A stretch of 64,000 nucleotides of DNA from contig JAIQGL010000016.1 of the NCBI GenBank assembly GCA_020072585.1, positions 1 through 64,000 on the forward strand, read 5' to 3'. Position 1 is the first letter of the stretch, and every line of letters starts with the position of its first letter. Positions 53,781 to 63,138 of the stretch are shown piece after piece. The notes beneath the pieces are model-generated. The model was given only the letters and a program-made list of their open reading frames with translations. It was not told the origin of the DNA and ran no database searches. The position numbers were made by a program, and so were the translations under genes. Origin of the DNA: Terriglobia bacterium. GTDB taxonomy: Bacteria; Acidobacteriota; Terriglobia; Terriglobales; Acidobacteriaceae.

Positions 53781-53999
53781 ATGTCTAGAGAAGAATCGGA
53801 AGACACAAGGAAATACAAGGTCGTTGTTAATCACGAGGAGCAATACTCCATCTGGTTTGCGGAGCGCGAGAACCCGCTTGGATGGAAAGATGTCGGTAAA
53901 AGCGGAACAAAACAAGAATGCCTGGAGCACATCAAGGAAATATGGACTGATATGAGACCCTTGTCTTTGCGCCGAAAGATGGACAGCGCATCTGCGTAA
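53781..53999 (+). CDS. MbtH-like protein, orphan
   Basis: The 72-residue protein follows the MbtH pattern: [27 protein letters not shown] and [17 protein letters not shown], with the conserved Trp residues and the WTDMRP motif intact. MbtH proteins bind and activate adenylation domains of non-ribosomal peptide synthetases. None is in the window, and the only adenylate-forming enzyme nearby (58128) is a CoA ligase. AAGGAGG eight bases before the ATG predicts good translation. Its position beside the lanthipeptide exporter is unusual. Confidence 0.85.
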   Translation: MSREESEDTRKYKVVVNHEEQYSIWFAERENPLGWKDVGKSGTKQECLEHIKEIWTDMRPLSLRRKMDSASA

Positions 54000-54309
54000 G
54001 CCGGTATATAGTATTGCCTGGTCTGGTAATGGGGCGGAAATCCGGCAGCTCGCTGAGCATCTTAAACGCAGTTGCTGAGGCCGCCGGGCTCTTTGGTCGA
54101 AGTCATCTCGGAGCAATCCGCCCTCGTGGTAGCAGCCGATGGCATATTTGGGACAAGGCCTTTGTGGTGCAGAGAGGGCTGCGGGCTGGAGGATGTGCGC
54201 AGCGATATAATCCTGTCCGGCCGCTCTTTTTTATCCTATGCGTTCGGAAGATGGAAGCAGAATTGAATGGCTGCTGGAAACCTCTGATCTTTTTTTGCAT
54301 GGAGCCCAT

Positions 54310-54807
54310 ATGGATTCGATCTGTTGTAGTCAGAACGATTTCAAGAGCGCCTGCTCACGATTTCCCAGCGGTGTAACCATCACTACGGTCATGGGTGAGG
54401 GTGGATTGCCCTATGGAATCACTGTAAGCTCGTTTACAAGCGTGTCACTATCACCCCCCTTGGTGCTGGTATGCATTGACCAGCGTTCGCCCGTGCTCCA
54501 GCATATTGAAGTGGGAAAGCACTTTGGAATCAATGTTTTGGCAGCCCATCAGCAGGAACTTTCAATCAAGTTTTCGCGTGACAGGAACGACCGCTTTTCC
54601 GGGATCCAATGGTCTGCTGGCCAAACAGGCGTGCCTCTGCTGTCTGATGTACTTGCAAGTTTTGAATGCGAAACGGTTCAGATGCTGGTCGGCGGAGACC
54701 ACTGGATTCTCTTAGGGAAGGTTCTGCACGCGAACTCCCAAAATGGGGAGCCGCTTATCTACGTGAATCGTTGTTATGCATGCGCCAAGGAGTTGCAGGC
54801 GGGTTGA
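54310..54807 (+). CDS. Flavin reductase-domain protein (HpaC-like)
   Basis: The 165-residue protein has the Flavin_Reduct pattern: FKSACSRFPSGVTITTVMGE, PYGITVSSFTSVSLSPPLVL and SPVLQHIEVGKHFGINVLA and the C-terminal GDHWILLGKVLHA. It would reduce FMN or FAD with NAD(P)H for a partner monooxygenase. It precedes the pcaHG genes by 19 bases and is probably cotranscribed, suggesting aromatic hydroxylation. No oxygenase component is adjacent. The start at 54310 has GGAG six bases upstream; ATG 54238 is possible. Confidence 0.82.
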   Translation: MDSICCSQNDFKSACSRFPSGVTITTVMGEGGLPYGITVSSFTSVSLSPPLVLVCIDQRSPVLQHIEVGKHFGINVLAAHQQELSIKFSRDRNDRFSGIQWSAGQTGVPLLSDVLASFECETVQMLVGGDHWILLGKVLHANSQNGEPLIYVNRCYACAKELQAG

Positions 54808-54826
54808 GATAGAATCGAAAGGTTCT

Positions 54827-55552
54827 ATGGACCGCATAGCAGACAAAAAGGCAACGATTCAACCGTACCTGCGTCATCAGCCGGGCACGCAGCCAAATTC
54901 GCTCTATGAACCCTACCGCGCTACGGTCTTGCGGTCTCCGAGCAAGCCTCTGATCTATTTGCCGCATACGCTGTCAGAGGTCACAGGCCCGGTCTACGGG
55001 CAGGATGCAGTCGCCGAGAACGATCACGACCTGACTCGCCAGCATGCCGGTGAGCCACTGGGCGAGCGAATCATTGTGACTGGGCGAGTGCTCGATAGCA
55101 ATGGCCGTGCCGTACCCAACACGCTGATTGAAATCTGGCAGGCAAACTCTGCTGGCCGCTATACTCATATAAAGGACCAGCATCCGGCGCCGCTTGATCC
55201 CAATTTTTCCGGTACAGGGAGAACGCTCACGGACGAACACGGCGCTTATCGTTTCATAACCATCAAGCCGGGGCCGTATCCCTGGTTCAACCACCACAAT
55301 GCCTGGCGCCCTGCCCACATACACTTTTCGGTCTTTGGAAGGGCCTTCATCTCTCGCCTAGTCACACAGATGTACTTTCCCGGCGACCCCTTGTTTGCCT
55401 TTGATCCTATCTTTCAATCGGTGCCCGACGAAAAAGCCAGGCAGCGCATGATTTCCAGATTTGATATGGAAACAACTCAGCCCCAATGGGCCATCGGCTA
55501 TAAGTTCGATATCGTATTGCGCGGCCCTGAGGCCACGCCGTTCGAGACATAA
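54827..55552 (+). CDS. pcaH: Protocatechuate 3,4-dioxygenase, beta subunit
   Basis: The 241-residue protein has the intradiol signature VLDSNGRAVPNTLIEIWQAN and the iron ligands of the beta subunit: Tyr in TIKPGPYPWFN and the pair in RPAHIHFSVFG, with the second Tyr in the TQMYFPGD region. The enzyme opens protocatechuate to 3-carboxy-muconate. The ATG at 54827 follows AAAGG. The alpha-subunit gene begins two bases after the stop. No other beta-ketoadipate genes are in the window. Confidence 0.9.
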   Translation: MDRIADKKATIQPYLRHQPGTQPNSLYEPYRATVLRSPSKPLIYLPHTLSEVTGPVYGQDAVAENDHDLTRQHAGEPLGERIIVTGRVLDSNGRAVPNTLIEIWQANSAGRYTHIKDQHPAPLDPNFSGTGRTLTDEHGAYRFITIKPGPYPWFNHHNAWRPAHIHFSVFGRAFISRLVTQMYFPGDPLFAFDPIFQSVPDEKARQRMISRFDMETTQPQWAIGYKFDIVLRGPEATPFET

Positions 55553-55553
55553 T

Positions 55554-56141
55554 ATGGACACCGTTCCCACACCTTCACAAACGATTGGCCCATTTTTCCA
55601 TTTCAGCCTGACAACGGCTGAGCATTGCGTCAGGTGCATTGCTGGGCCGCAGACTCGGGGCGAACGCGTCTGGTTGCTGTGCCGGGTGTTGGACGGCGAG
55701 GGTGCACCTGTCCCCGATGCCATGATCGAGATCTGGCAGGCCGACGCTGAAGGCCACTACCGTTCTGCCGGGGATGTTCAGGGGGATGTTCAAAACAATG
55801 CGGTTGATCCGGCGTGGCGCGGATTCGGGCGCCTGGCTACTGGAGAAGACGGCAGTTGTGAATTTGAGACCGTCAAGCCGGGGCGCGTTCTGGGACCGGG
55901 CAATGTCTTTCAGTCGCCGCATGTTGAGGTGGCAATATTCGCTCGCGGAATACTCAAACAGCTCTCCACTCGGATTTATTTTGCCAACGATCCAGCGAAC
56001 CAGGAAGATCCGGTGCTTCAGCTTGTCCCGCAGGAGCGGAGAGCAACTCTAATGGCGCAACCTGATCCGGGGCGTCCAGGGCATTGGCGCTTTGATGTGC
56101 ATCTGCAGGGTGAGCAGGAGACGGTATTTTTTAATGTGTAA
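55554..56141 (+). CDS. pcaG: Protocatechuate 3,4-dioxygenase, alpha subunit
   Basis: The 195-residue protein has the alpha-subunit features TPSQTIGPFFHFSL, LDGEGAPVPDAMIEIWQADA and HVEVAIFARGILKQLSTRIYF. It lacks the full set of iron-binding residues, as expected for the alpha chain. It forms the alpha-beta heterodimer with PcaH and is translated from an ATG two bases after the pcaH stop. Confidence 0.9.
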   Translation: MDTVPTPSQTIGPFFHFSLTTAEHCVRCIAGPQTRGERVWLLCRVLDGEGAPVPDAMIEIWQADAEGHYRSAGDVQGDVQNNAVDPAWRGFGRLATGEDGSCEFETVKPGRVLGPGNVFQSPHVEVAIFARGILKQLSTRIYFANDPANQEDPVLQLVPQERRATLMAQPDPGRPGHWRFDVHLQGEQETVFFNV

Positions 56142-56223
56142 TATCGCTGCGGCGGAGGCAATTTTGCCACACCGATCCAGCCTGCTAAGCGGATTGCCTC
56201 GACTCCTGATATAACACCATTTG

Positions 56224-57378
56224 ATGTTTGCCGATCGCACTAACTGGAACTTAAAATCTAACCGTCTGGCTGAAGCGCTGGAGCGCCACAAAACGAGTGG
56301 GCGCAAGCTCTTTGATCTCAGCGCCTCCAACCCCACCGAATGCGGCTTTAAATATGACGTGGCGGCAATCATGCGCGCACTCTGCACACCAGCATCATTG
56401 CAGTACCATCCTGACCCGCGCGGCCTCAAGTCCGCTCGCCTCGCTGTAAGCGACTATTACTCTGCACGCGGTGACCGCGTCAGCATTGATGATCTGCTGC
56501 TGACCACCAGCACGAGCGAGGCTTATTCGTGTGTCTTCCGCTTGCTCTCGAATCCGGGCGATGAGATGCTGATTCCAACACCGAGCTACCCGTTGTTTGA
56601 CTTCCTTGCCGACATAAACGACGTTAAGCTCATCCGCTATCCGCTTTTCTACGATCATGGCTGGCACATTGATCTTTACGCCTTGAAGCAGGCGATCACT
56701 CCGCGCACCCGAGGCGTGATCATTGTTCACCCTAATAATCCGACCGGGCACTTCACCAAAGCGGAAGAGACAACGCAACTCAACCAGATCTGCTTCGCGA
56801 ACCAGATGGCCATTATTGCCGACGAAGTCTTTTTGGATTTCCCGCTGGGCGCCGCTGAAAAAAGTTTCGTCGCTAATGAAGGCGCTCTGACCTTTACCAT
56901 GAGCGGCATCTCCAAGATCTCCGGCCTTCCACAGATGAAATTTGCCTGGCTGGCCGCCAGCGGTCCTGAAGAGATGAAAAGGGAAGCGGGCGCACGCCTG
57001 GAGATGATCGCTGACACTTATCTTTCGCTGAATGCACCCATCCAGATGGCTGCGCCCGTGCTGCTGCAACACCGCACCGCTTTTCAGCAACAGCTCATGG
57101 CCCGCGTGCGCAGGAATCTCGCCGAACTCGACTCTCAACTCGCCGGCAAGAATCACCTGGGCCGTCTGGCGGTGGAAGGGGGATGGTACGCCGTTCTGCG
57201 TGTCCCGGCCATGCGTACGGACGAAGAGCTGGCAATCGAGCTGCTGAAGAAGCACGATGTCTATCTGCACCCCGGACACTTTTATGATTTTCCCGGGGAA
57301 GGCTACCTGGTGGTCAGCCTGATTACGCCGGAACAAGATTTTAGTGAAGGCCTACGCCGACTGTTGTCAGCGGCCTGA
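56224..57378 (+). CDS. PLP-dependent aminotransferase, class I/II
   Basis: The 384-residue fold-type I enzyme has the family blocks TTSTSEAYSCVFRLL, VIIVHPNNPTGHFTKAEE, IIADEVFLDFPLG and SGISKISGLPQMKFAWLA, with the PLP-binding Lys in the SKISG segment. An ADE-V/F and NNPTG pair is typical of aspartate-type aminotransferases. The substrate is unknown. The ATG at 56224 follows a TTG start option at 56221. It is transcribed with the dioxygenase genes 82 bases upstream or from its own promoter. Confidence 0.88.
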   Translation: MFADRTNWNLKSNRLAEALERHKTSGRKLFDLSASNPTECGFKYDVAAIMRALCTPASLQYHPDPRGLKSARLAVSDYYSARGDRVSIDDLLLTTSTSEAYSCVFRLLSNPGDEMLIPTPSYPLFDFLADINDVKLIRYPLFYDHGWHIDLYALKQAITPRTRGVIIVHPNNPTGHFTKAEETTQLNQICFANQMAIIADEVFLDFPLGAAEKSFVANEGALTFTMSGISKISGLPQMKFAWLAASGPEEMKREAGARLEMIADTYLSLNAPIQMAAPVLLQHRTAFQQQLMARVRRNLAELDSQLAGKNHLGRLAVEGGWYAVLRVPAMRTDEELAIELLKKHDVYLHPGHFYDFPGEGYLVVSLITPEQDFSEGLRRLLSAA

Positions 57379-57462
57379 AATAAGGCCCTGTAAAATCGCG
57401 AGCTTCACAAACCGGACGATAGAGGCCCCAGCCTATCGCTCGGGATGGTAGAAAAAACCGAC

Positions 57463-58056
57463 TCAAATTTTGTTCGAACGCAGCGTCAGGTCACCTACCC
57501 CTACATGCGCATGCAGACGGTACTTACCCGGCCCAACGGTCTTGAATGAGCGCCAGACCCCACTCCTCACGTTCTTGAAAATGGGCGCATTCACATCTCC
57601 GATGCGCACTGAAAAATCGGCATGCGCGTAGTCCCTGGGGTGCAACTCGTTTAACTCCAGATTTCCCGCGCGGACCTCGATATCTTTGTTGCCCTCAACA
57701 TCGCCCACGCGGAGCCCGCCTGTAGCCATCCGCACGCGGAGATCAGTCTTGCGCGGGACCTCAATGACGGCATGAAAGCTCGATTTAGGACCGGCGATCT
57801 TGAGATAGTTCTGGCCGTGCCCCGAACTGATCTGCACCTGCACTTTTGGCAGGTCGGCGGTTTTTCCTTCTTCATAGACTACGGCGATGCTGTCAGAAGC
57901 GCTGGCTACGATCTGGTAGTCACCGGAGCCAAGCTCGATGTCCAGAGGCCAGTTAGGGTCAGGCCTTAATTCATATCGGCGTTCATGACCATTCTGTGTT
58001 TGTGCACAGGCAAGAGAAACGGATAGCGCGAGTAAGAAAGGCAGGAGCTTTTTCAT
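57463..58056 (-). CDS. Secreted beta-rich protein, DUF4097-like
   Basis: The 197-residue protein has a signal peptide (MKKLLPFLLALSVSLACA) and a beta pattern with VRMATGGLRVGDVEGNKDIEVRAGN-like repeats, resembling DUF4097/bactofilin-like beta-solenoids. No catalytic residues are visible. It is convergent with the aminotransferase gene and preceded by the benzoate-CoA-type ligase 71 bases upstream on the same strand. Confidence 0.6.
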   Translation of the reverse strand: MKKLLPFLLALSVSLACAQTQNGHERRYELRPDPNWPLDIELGSGDYQIVASASDSIAVVYEEGKTADLPKVQVQISSGHGQNYLKIAGPKSSFHAVIEVPRKTDLRVRMATGGLRVGDVEGNKDIEVRAGNLELNELHPRDYAHADFSVRIGDVNAPIFKNVRSGVWRSFKTVGPGKYRLHAHVGVGDLTLRSNKI

Positions 58057-58127
58057 ACACGCCTCCTTGCAATCTATATACGCCGGTTGGGCTGAAAAGG
58101 TTCCCGGACGTCCTTATTAATTGCATT

Positions 58128-59714
58128 TTATTTTGCTGGATGGCTCGCTGTTTCTGATGCCGATTGCCGCAGCTTGTAGCGTTGTATCTTCCCGGTGGCC
58201 GTCTTAGGAAGCTCTTTCACGACTTCAAAAGTTTGAGGGCACTTGTATGCCGCAAGTCTGCCCAGTACATGTTGCCGAATCTCTTCAATCATTTGTGGCG
58301 TAGCGCTCATGCTGTTCTTGAGCACCACATAGGCAGCTGGCTTTACCAGTTGATTGCCATCCGGGTTTCCAATGGCGGCTGCTTCCTGCACCATGGGATG
58401 TTCCAGCAGCACGCTTTCTATCTCGACCGGGCTCACCCACATGCCTTTGACCTTCATCATGTCGTCGTTGCGGCCTACATACCAGTAATATCCGTCCGGA
58501 TCACGATAATATTTGTCGCCGGTGCGTATCCAATGGCCCTCGATCGTCTCTTTGGTTTTTTCGTGCTGGTTCCAGTAGCAGGAGCAAACGGAATCACCTT
58601 TGATGAGGAGGCTGCCGATCTCGCCGTCAGATACATCGTGCCCATTTTCATCCACAATGCGAGCTTCATAACCCGGCATGATCTGGCCGCTCGATCCCGG
58701 CCGCACCGCTCCCGGACGGTTGGCGATAAACATATGCAACGCCTCGGTTGAGCCGATCGCATCCAGAATCTCAACCTTAAAGCGTTCCTTGAAGCGATGG
58801 AAAAGCGTCGCGGGCAGGGCCTCTCCGGCGGAAACCGCGTAGCGCACGGTGGAGAGATCAAAGTCCGGCCCCCCCTCACGTTTATAAGAAAGCAACGTTG
58901 CGTAGTTTGACGGCACGGAGAAAAAGAGCGTGGGCCTATGTTTTTCTATGACCGAAAAAATGTTTGCTGGAGAAGGCGAACCGGGCCACAAAATGCTGGT
59001 CGCGCCGACGGAGAGAGCGAAATAGAGTCCATTGCCCATGCCATAAGCAAAGAACATCTTGGCCACGCTGAAAAAGCGGTCATTCTCCGTGATCTTTAAT
59101 ATGCCCTTGGCATAAAGTTCGGCGCAGACCACCATGTCATGGTGGAGATGCACACAGCCTTTGGGAAAGCCAGTGCTGCCGGAGGAGTAGAGCCAGAACG
59201 CGGCGTCATCCTTATTCGTAGGCTCGGGTTCCAGTTCAGGGGAGCTGGCATCGAGGAGTTTCTGGAGAGATTCCATGCCTTCCTGGGCCTTGCCAAAGAC
59301 GACAATGGTCTTGAGGTAGCGAAGTTTTTCTTTTGCAATCGCCTGCACCTGCGGCAGCAGGGCTTCGCTCACGATCAAAACTCGGACACGCGAATCGTTC
59401 AGTATGTACTCATATTCGCTCGGTTTGAGCAAGGTATTGATCGGGATGGGTACGGCGCCAATCTTGACTGCGCCGAAGAAGCAATACGGAAACTCTGGCG
59501 TATCCAGCAGCAGTAGCCCTAAGCGCTCTTCCTGGCGCACCCCAAGTTTTTTAAATGCGTTGCCGGCACGGTTGACCCGCTCAAAGAGCTGGCGGTACGT
59601 CACGCTCTCGTCGCCGCATTCATAGGCCACTCTATGGCCGCGGCCTTGCTGGATATGGCGGTCGACAAAATGTGCCGCCACGTTAAAGATTGTTGGTAAT
59701 TGGATTGATTTCAT
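58128..59714 (-). CDS. Benzoate-CoA ligase-family adenylate-forming enzyme
   Basis: The 528-residue ANL enzyme has the AMP-binding motif YSSGSTGFPKGCVHLHHDM, the A5-type DAIGSTEALHMFIANRP, the RTGDKYYRDPDGYYWYVGRNDDMMKVKGMW hinge block (given in part) and the catalytic Lys in KTATGKIQRYKLR. It resembles benzoate- and 4-hydroxybenzoate-CoA ligases. It would activate aromatic acids, fitting the neighbouring pcaHG genes. The start is ATG 59714, upstream of which lies the divergent sigma-factor spacer. Confidence 0.9.
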   Translation of the reverse strand: MKSIQLPTIFNVAAHFVDRHIQQGRGHRVAYECGDESVTYRQLFERVNRAGNAFKKLGVRQEERLGLLLLDTPEFPYCFFGAVKIGAVPIPINTLLKPSEYEYILNDSRVRVLIVSEALLPQVQAIAKEKLRYLKTIVVFGKAQEGMESLQKLLDASSPELEPEPTNKDDAAFWLYSSGSTGFPKGCVHLHHDMVVCAELYAKGILKITENDRFFSVAKMFFAYGMGNGLYFALSVGATSILWPGSPSPANIFSVIEKHRPTLFFSVPSNYATLLSYKREGGPDFDLSTVRYAVSAGEALPATLFHRFKERFKVEILDAIGSTEALHMFIANRPGAVRPGSSGQIMPGYEARIVDENGHDVSDGEIGSLLIKGDSVCSCYWNQHEKTKETIEGHWIRTGDKYYRDPDGYYWYVGRNDDMMKVKGMWVSPVEIESVLLEHPMVQEAAAIGNPDGNQLVKPAAYVVLKNSMSATPQMIEEIRQHVLGRLAAYKCPQTFEVVKELPKTATGKIQRYKLRQSASETASHPAK

Positions 59715-59963
59715 ATGCGCTACCCGGTAGCTCTCGGGGTACTGCCATAGTATAAATGTCGTGGAATCAGATGGTTAGGATTTTACATTAGACAATCAAC
59801 ATTTAATACAGCCGGAAAATATAGCCGGAACTTACGCTCACTCCCAGCCGTAACTACTGCCAACGGGAGTGCAAAGCGTGATAATTTTGCCCTTCCGTTA
59901 ATAAACGGGTACTTCTCTCGTCAGACATCTTGAGAGGAGCACCGTACTAAATTGCAGGCCACA
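59715..59963. other. Divergent spacer between CoA ligase and sigma factor
   Basis: The region must hold both promoters. It is AT-rich around 59770-59830. A direct repeat of the GCCGGAA type (59812 and 59825) is visible but no clear consensus promoter was assigned. Confidence 0.35.
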
Positions 59964-60506
59964 ATGCAAATAGCGCAGGCGAATATGGCAGTCCTGGCCG
60001 GAGACAGTTTCAGACCGGGGCTGGAGCAGATATTTCTGGAACACAGGGACCTCGTATTCCGTGCCGCTTACCGCGTCACGGGGAATTCGAGCGACGCGGA
60101 AGATGTGTTGCAAACCGTCTTTTTGCGTCTGGTCCGGTTAGAGACGTTTCCGGAAATCGCCAATCTACCGGGTTATCTGCACCGGTCCGCAGTGAACGCG
60201 TCTCTGGACTTGCTGCGGGGGAAGAAGGAAACATTTTCGCTGGATGATGATCCAAACCAGACTGAAGTGGTGTCAACGGACCATGGACCCCATTCGGCCG
60301 AGCTCCGGGACTGGTTGCGCCACGCTCTGGCGCGGCTGAATCCCCGATGGGCGGAGATGTTTGTGCTTCGATTTATAGAGGATTACAGCAATCGTGAAAT
60401 AGCCGGAATTATGAAAACCTCGCCGGCGGTAGTTGCTGTGGTACTGCATCGTACGCGTACTCAACTGAAGAAGGACTTTAAAGGATTGACGAGGGGAAGC
60501 CGATGA
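59964..60506 (+). CDS. ECF-type RNA polymerase sigma factor
   Basis: The 180-residue protein has region 2 (FLEHRDLVFRAAYRVTGNSSDAEDVLQTVFLRL) split here as HRDLVFRAAYRVTGNSSDAE and VLQTVFLRLVRLE, and region 4 (FVLRFIEDYSNREIAGIMKT, then VAVVLHRTRTQL). ECF sigma factors work with an anti-sigma partner, here the gene that starts at 60503 with a four-base overlap (ATGA). The ATG at 59964 was chosen; TTG 59952 is possible. Confidence 0.88.
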   Translation: MQIAQANMAVLAGDSFRPGLEQIFLEHRDLVFRAAYRVTGNSSDAEDVLQTVFLRLVRLETFPEIANLPGYLHRSAVNASLDLLRGKKETFSLDDDPNQTEVVSTDHGPHSAELRDWLRHALARLNPRWAEMFVLRFIEDYSNREIAGIMKTSPAVVAVVLHRTRTQLKKDFKGLTRGSR

Positions 60507-63124
60507 AGCGTCAAGAAAAAAATCCCGCCACGAATCCAGGTGAGCTGCTCGACAATGCGCTGGCTGCGGTACGCGCGGAGCTGCCTGACAATGAGACCAT
60601 ACATACCGCGAGTGACCACGTCTGGCAGCGCTTGAGCCAGGAAGCTGCAGCTCTTCCGCAGATCGAATCCATCTGCGGCTGTGCGGATGTACGTAATTTG
60701 CTTATCCAATACCGTGCCGGCCAGCTGGTCCCCGCGCGTGCTCTGCTGGTGGAATCACACCTGCATGAGTGCGTTGCCTGCCGCAGAGAAGCGGAGACAG
60801 GGAAGCGCGAACGCAGCGCGCTTGCGCCCTGGAAGCAGGAGCTTCCCCAAGTAAGAAATACAGGCTTCCGCTGGGTGGCCGTGGCCGCAGCGATTGCTGT
60901 TTTTGCCATCACAACATACTTTGTCCAGGACAAGTTCTTTTCCGGTCCGCAGGGAATGCGCGCCCGCGTGGAATCATTTAGCGGCGTGTTGAATCGAGTT
61001 GGCTATAGCGGCGATCAGCCGCTCAAGGTTGGCGACGAACTGACAGAAGGCCAAAGAGTTCGCACCGGTGGCGGATCGCATGCAATGTTGCGTTTGCGCG
61101 ACGGCTCGTTGGTGGAGATGAATGAGCGCGCCGAGTTTGGCGTCTCCATGGGCCGCAAAGACACCACAGTACAGCTTGAGCGCGGCAACATCATTATTCA
61201 GGCGGCCAAACGGACCAGCGGCCACCTGTATGTTGCTTCGCCGGACTGCCGCGTATCGGTCACAGGAACAGTATTTTCAGTCAATGCAGGCATGAAAGGC
61301 TCACGCGTCTCCGTAATCGAAGGCGAAGTACGCGTGGCTGAAGCTGGAGCGGAGAAGGTGCTTCATCCGGGCGACCAGCTTTCTACCAACGTTAGTCTGG
61401 GAACTGTCCCGGTGAAACAGGAGATTGCCTGGAGCCAGAACCTGGACAAGCATCTGGCGTTGCTGGCCGAGTTCGCCCACTTGAGCAACAAGCTGGCCAC
61501 CGTGCAGTTGCCTGGCTTGCGCTATCAGAGCCATGTGCTGCCCACGCTGCCTGCCAATACCGTTCTGTTTGCCGGCATTCCCAACCTGGGCGATGCCGTA
61601 CAACAAGCCAACAAACTCTTCCAGCAGGAGTTGCAGGAGTCTGCCGTGCTGCGCGAGTGGTGGCAGCAGACACAAAGCAAGAAGAATGATGGTCCGGAGT
61701 TCAATGAGATCATCGACTATGTTCATGACCTGGGACAGTATCTTGGCGACGAAATTGTTTTCTCCATTGCACTCAATGGGCATGACGGCGAGCCTTTAGT
61801 CGTCGCGCAGGTCCAGCATGATGGCCTGAAACAATTCATTCAACAGGAAGCGGCGAAATACGCCGGCACGAAGTCACACATACGCGTGGTGGATGAACAG
61901 GAACTGAATCAGTTGGCCGCACAGGAAAAAGGAAAGCAGCTTCTGATTCTGGTTCGTCCGGACTTTGTTGCCGCGGCGGCGGACGCTGCCACACTCAAAC
62001 AATTTGCCGCAGGGCTCAATCAGGGTGGCGGGTTTGCGGCAACGCCCTTTGGCCAGCGCATGGCCGCCCAGTATAAGAACGGCGCTGAGATACTGTTTGG
62101 CGCAAACCTGGCAGAGATGACCGCCTCGCACCATCCGCATGGCGCACAGCAGAACGCACACTTTGAACTGACTGGTTTGGCCGATGTTGAGTATCTGATT
62201 GCTGAGCGTAAGGGAAGCGGCGAACAGGTACAAAATCGCGCTCAAGTCACGTTCGTGAACCAGCGGCGCGGCCTGGCTTCCTGGTTAGCTGCGCCTGCGC
62301 CTATCGGCGGGCTGGATTTTGTCTCCAAGGATGCCGGAGCAGTAGCGGCGTTCATCTCCAAGAATCCGGCCGACATGCTGGATGACGTTTTGAAGATTGC
62401 CAACGCCTCTGACACCAACGCGGCGGCACACATCGCTCGCGGCGAATCAGAGCTGAAAATCCGGTTGCATCAGGACCTGGCGGACACTCTGGGCGGCGAG
62501 GTAACCTTTGCCCTGGATGGTCCCATTCTGCCCACGCCCTCCTGGAAGATTGTGTCTGAGGTGCACGATCCCAACCGCCTGCAATCCACGATCCAGCAAC
62601 TGGTTGCGGACGCAAAGGAGCACATAAAAGGCGAGGGTGAAGGCATTGCACTGGACCAACAGACGGCCAACGGGCTGACTTTTTACACAGTCCGCTCAAT
62701 CAATGAAACAAAACCGTTTGAGGTTACGTATACCTTTACGGACGGATATATGATTCTTGCGCCGAGCAGGGCACTGGTAATGAACGCGATCGCGATTCAC
62801 CAAAACGGAAACTCGCTGGCACGCTCCGCTGCGTTCCGCGCACTACTGCCGCAAGACGAGCACGCGGATGTTTCCGCCGTCCTCTATCAGAATCTGGCTC
62901 CGGTCATTGGACCGATTGCCCAGCAACTATCGGCTTCGCAGTTGCAATCATTGCAGCAGATTGCGGCGGAGACCAAACCCAGCGTAGTCTGCGCGTATGG
63001 TGAAGATAATGCCATCCGCGTGGCCACCAGCAGCCGGCTCTTCGGCTTTGACCTGAACACTCTGGCTCTGTCCACGTTGATGAATGTGGCACAGCCTTCA
63101 CGAGCGCATCGCACACTCCGCTAG
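60503..63124 (+). CDS. Anti-sigma/FecR-domain protein with a large extracytoplasmic domain
   Basis: The 873-residue protein begins with a zinc-finger anti-sigma motif (HLHECVACRREAE, residues about 88-100), a single membrane helix at about 122-141, and a FecR domain at about 175-280 (GDELTEGQRVRTGGGSHAML, GHLYVASPDCRVSVTGTVFS). The remaining 590 residues form an alpha/beta-rich extracytoplasmic region of unknown family (repeated ALPANTVLFAGIPNLG and IVFSIALNGHDGEPLVVAQV segments). It would hold the sigma factor at the membrane and sense envelope conditions. The overlap with the sigma gene fixes the start. Confidence 0.82.
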   Translation: MKRQEKNPATNPGELLDNALAAVRAELPDNETIHTASDHVWQRLSQEAAALPQIESICGCADVRNLLIQYRAGQLVPARALLVESHLHECVACRREAETGKRERSALAPWKQELPQVRNTGFRWVAVAAAIAVFAITTYFVQDKFFSGPQGMRARVESFSGVLNRVGYSGDQPLKVGDELTEGQRVRTGGGSHAMLRLRDGSLVEMNERAEFGVSMGRKDTTVQLERGNIIIQAAKRTSGHLYVASPDCRVSVTGTVFSVNAGMKGSRVSVIEGEVRVAEAGAEKVLHPGDQLSTNVSLGTVPVKQEIAWSQNLDKHLALLAEFAHLSNKLATVQLPGLRYQSHVLPTLPANTVLFAGIPNLGDAVQQANKLFQQELQESAVLREWWQQTQSKKNDGPEFNEIIDYVHDLGQYLGDEIVFSIALNGHDGEPLVVAQVQHDGLKQFIQQEAAKYAGTKSHIRVVDEQELNQLAAQEKGKQLLILVRPDFVAAAADAATLKQFAAGLNQGGGFAATPFGQRMAAQYKNGAEILFGANLAEMTASHHPHGAQQNAHFELTGLADVEYLIAERKGSGEQVQNRAQVTFVNQRRGLASWLAAPAPIGGLDFVSKDAGAVAAFISKNPADMLDDVLKIANASDTNAAAHIARGESELKIRLHQDLADTLGGEVTFALDGPILPTPSWKIVSEVHDPNRLQSTIQQLVADAKEHIKGEGEGIALDQQTANGLTFYTVRSINETKPFEVTYTFTDGYMILAPSRALVMNAIAIHQNGNSLARSAAFRALLPQDEHADVSAVLYQNLAPVIGPIAQQLSASQLQSLQQIAAETKPSVVCAYGEDNAIRVATSSRLFGFDLNTLALSTLMNVAQPSRAHRTLR

Positions 63125-63138
63125 CGCACTGAGGCCGG

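Noticed and set aside
57421-57450. CGATAG...CTATCG inverted repeat after the aminotransferase gene
   Set aside because: Only six base pairs with no T-tract; too weak to call a terminator.
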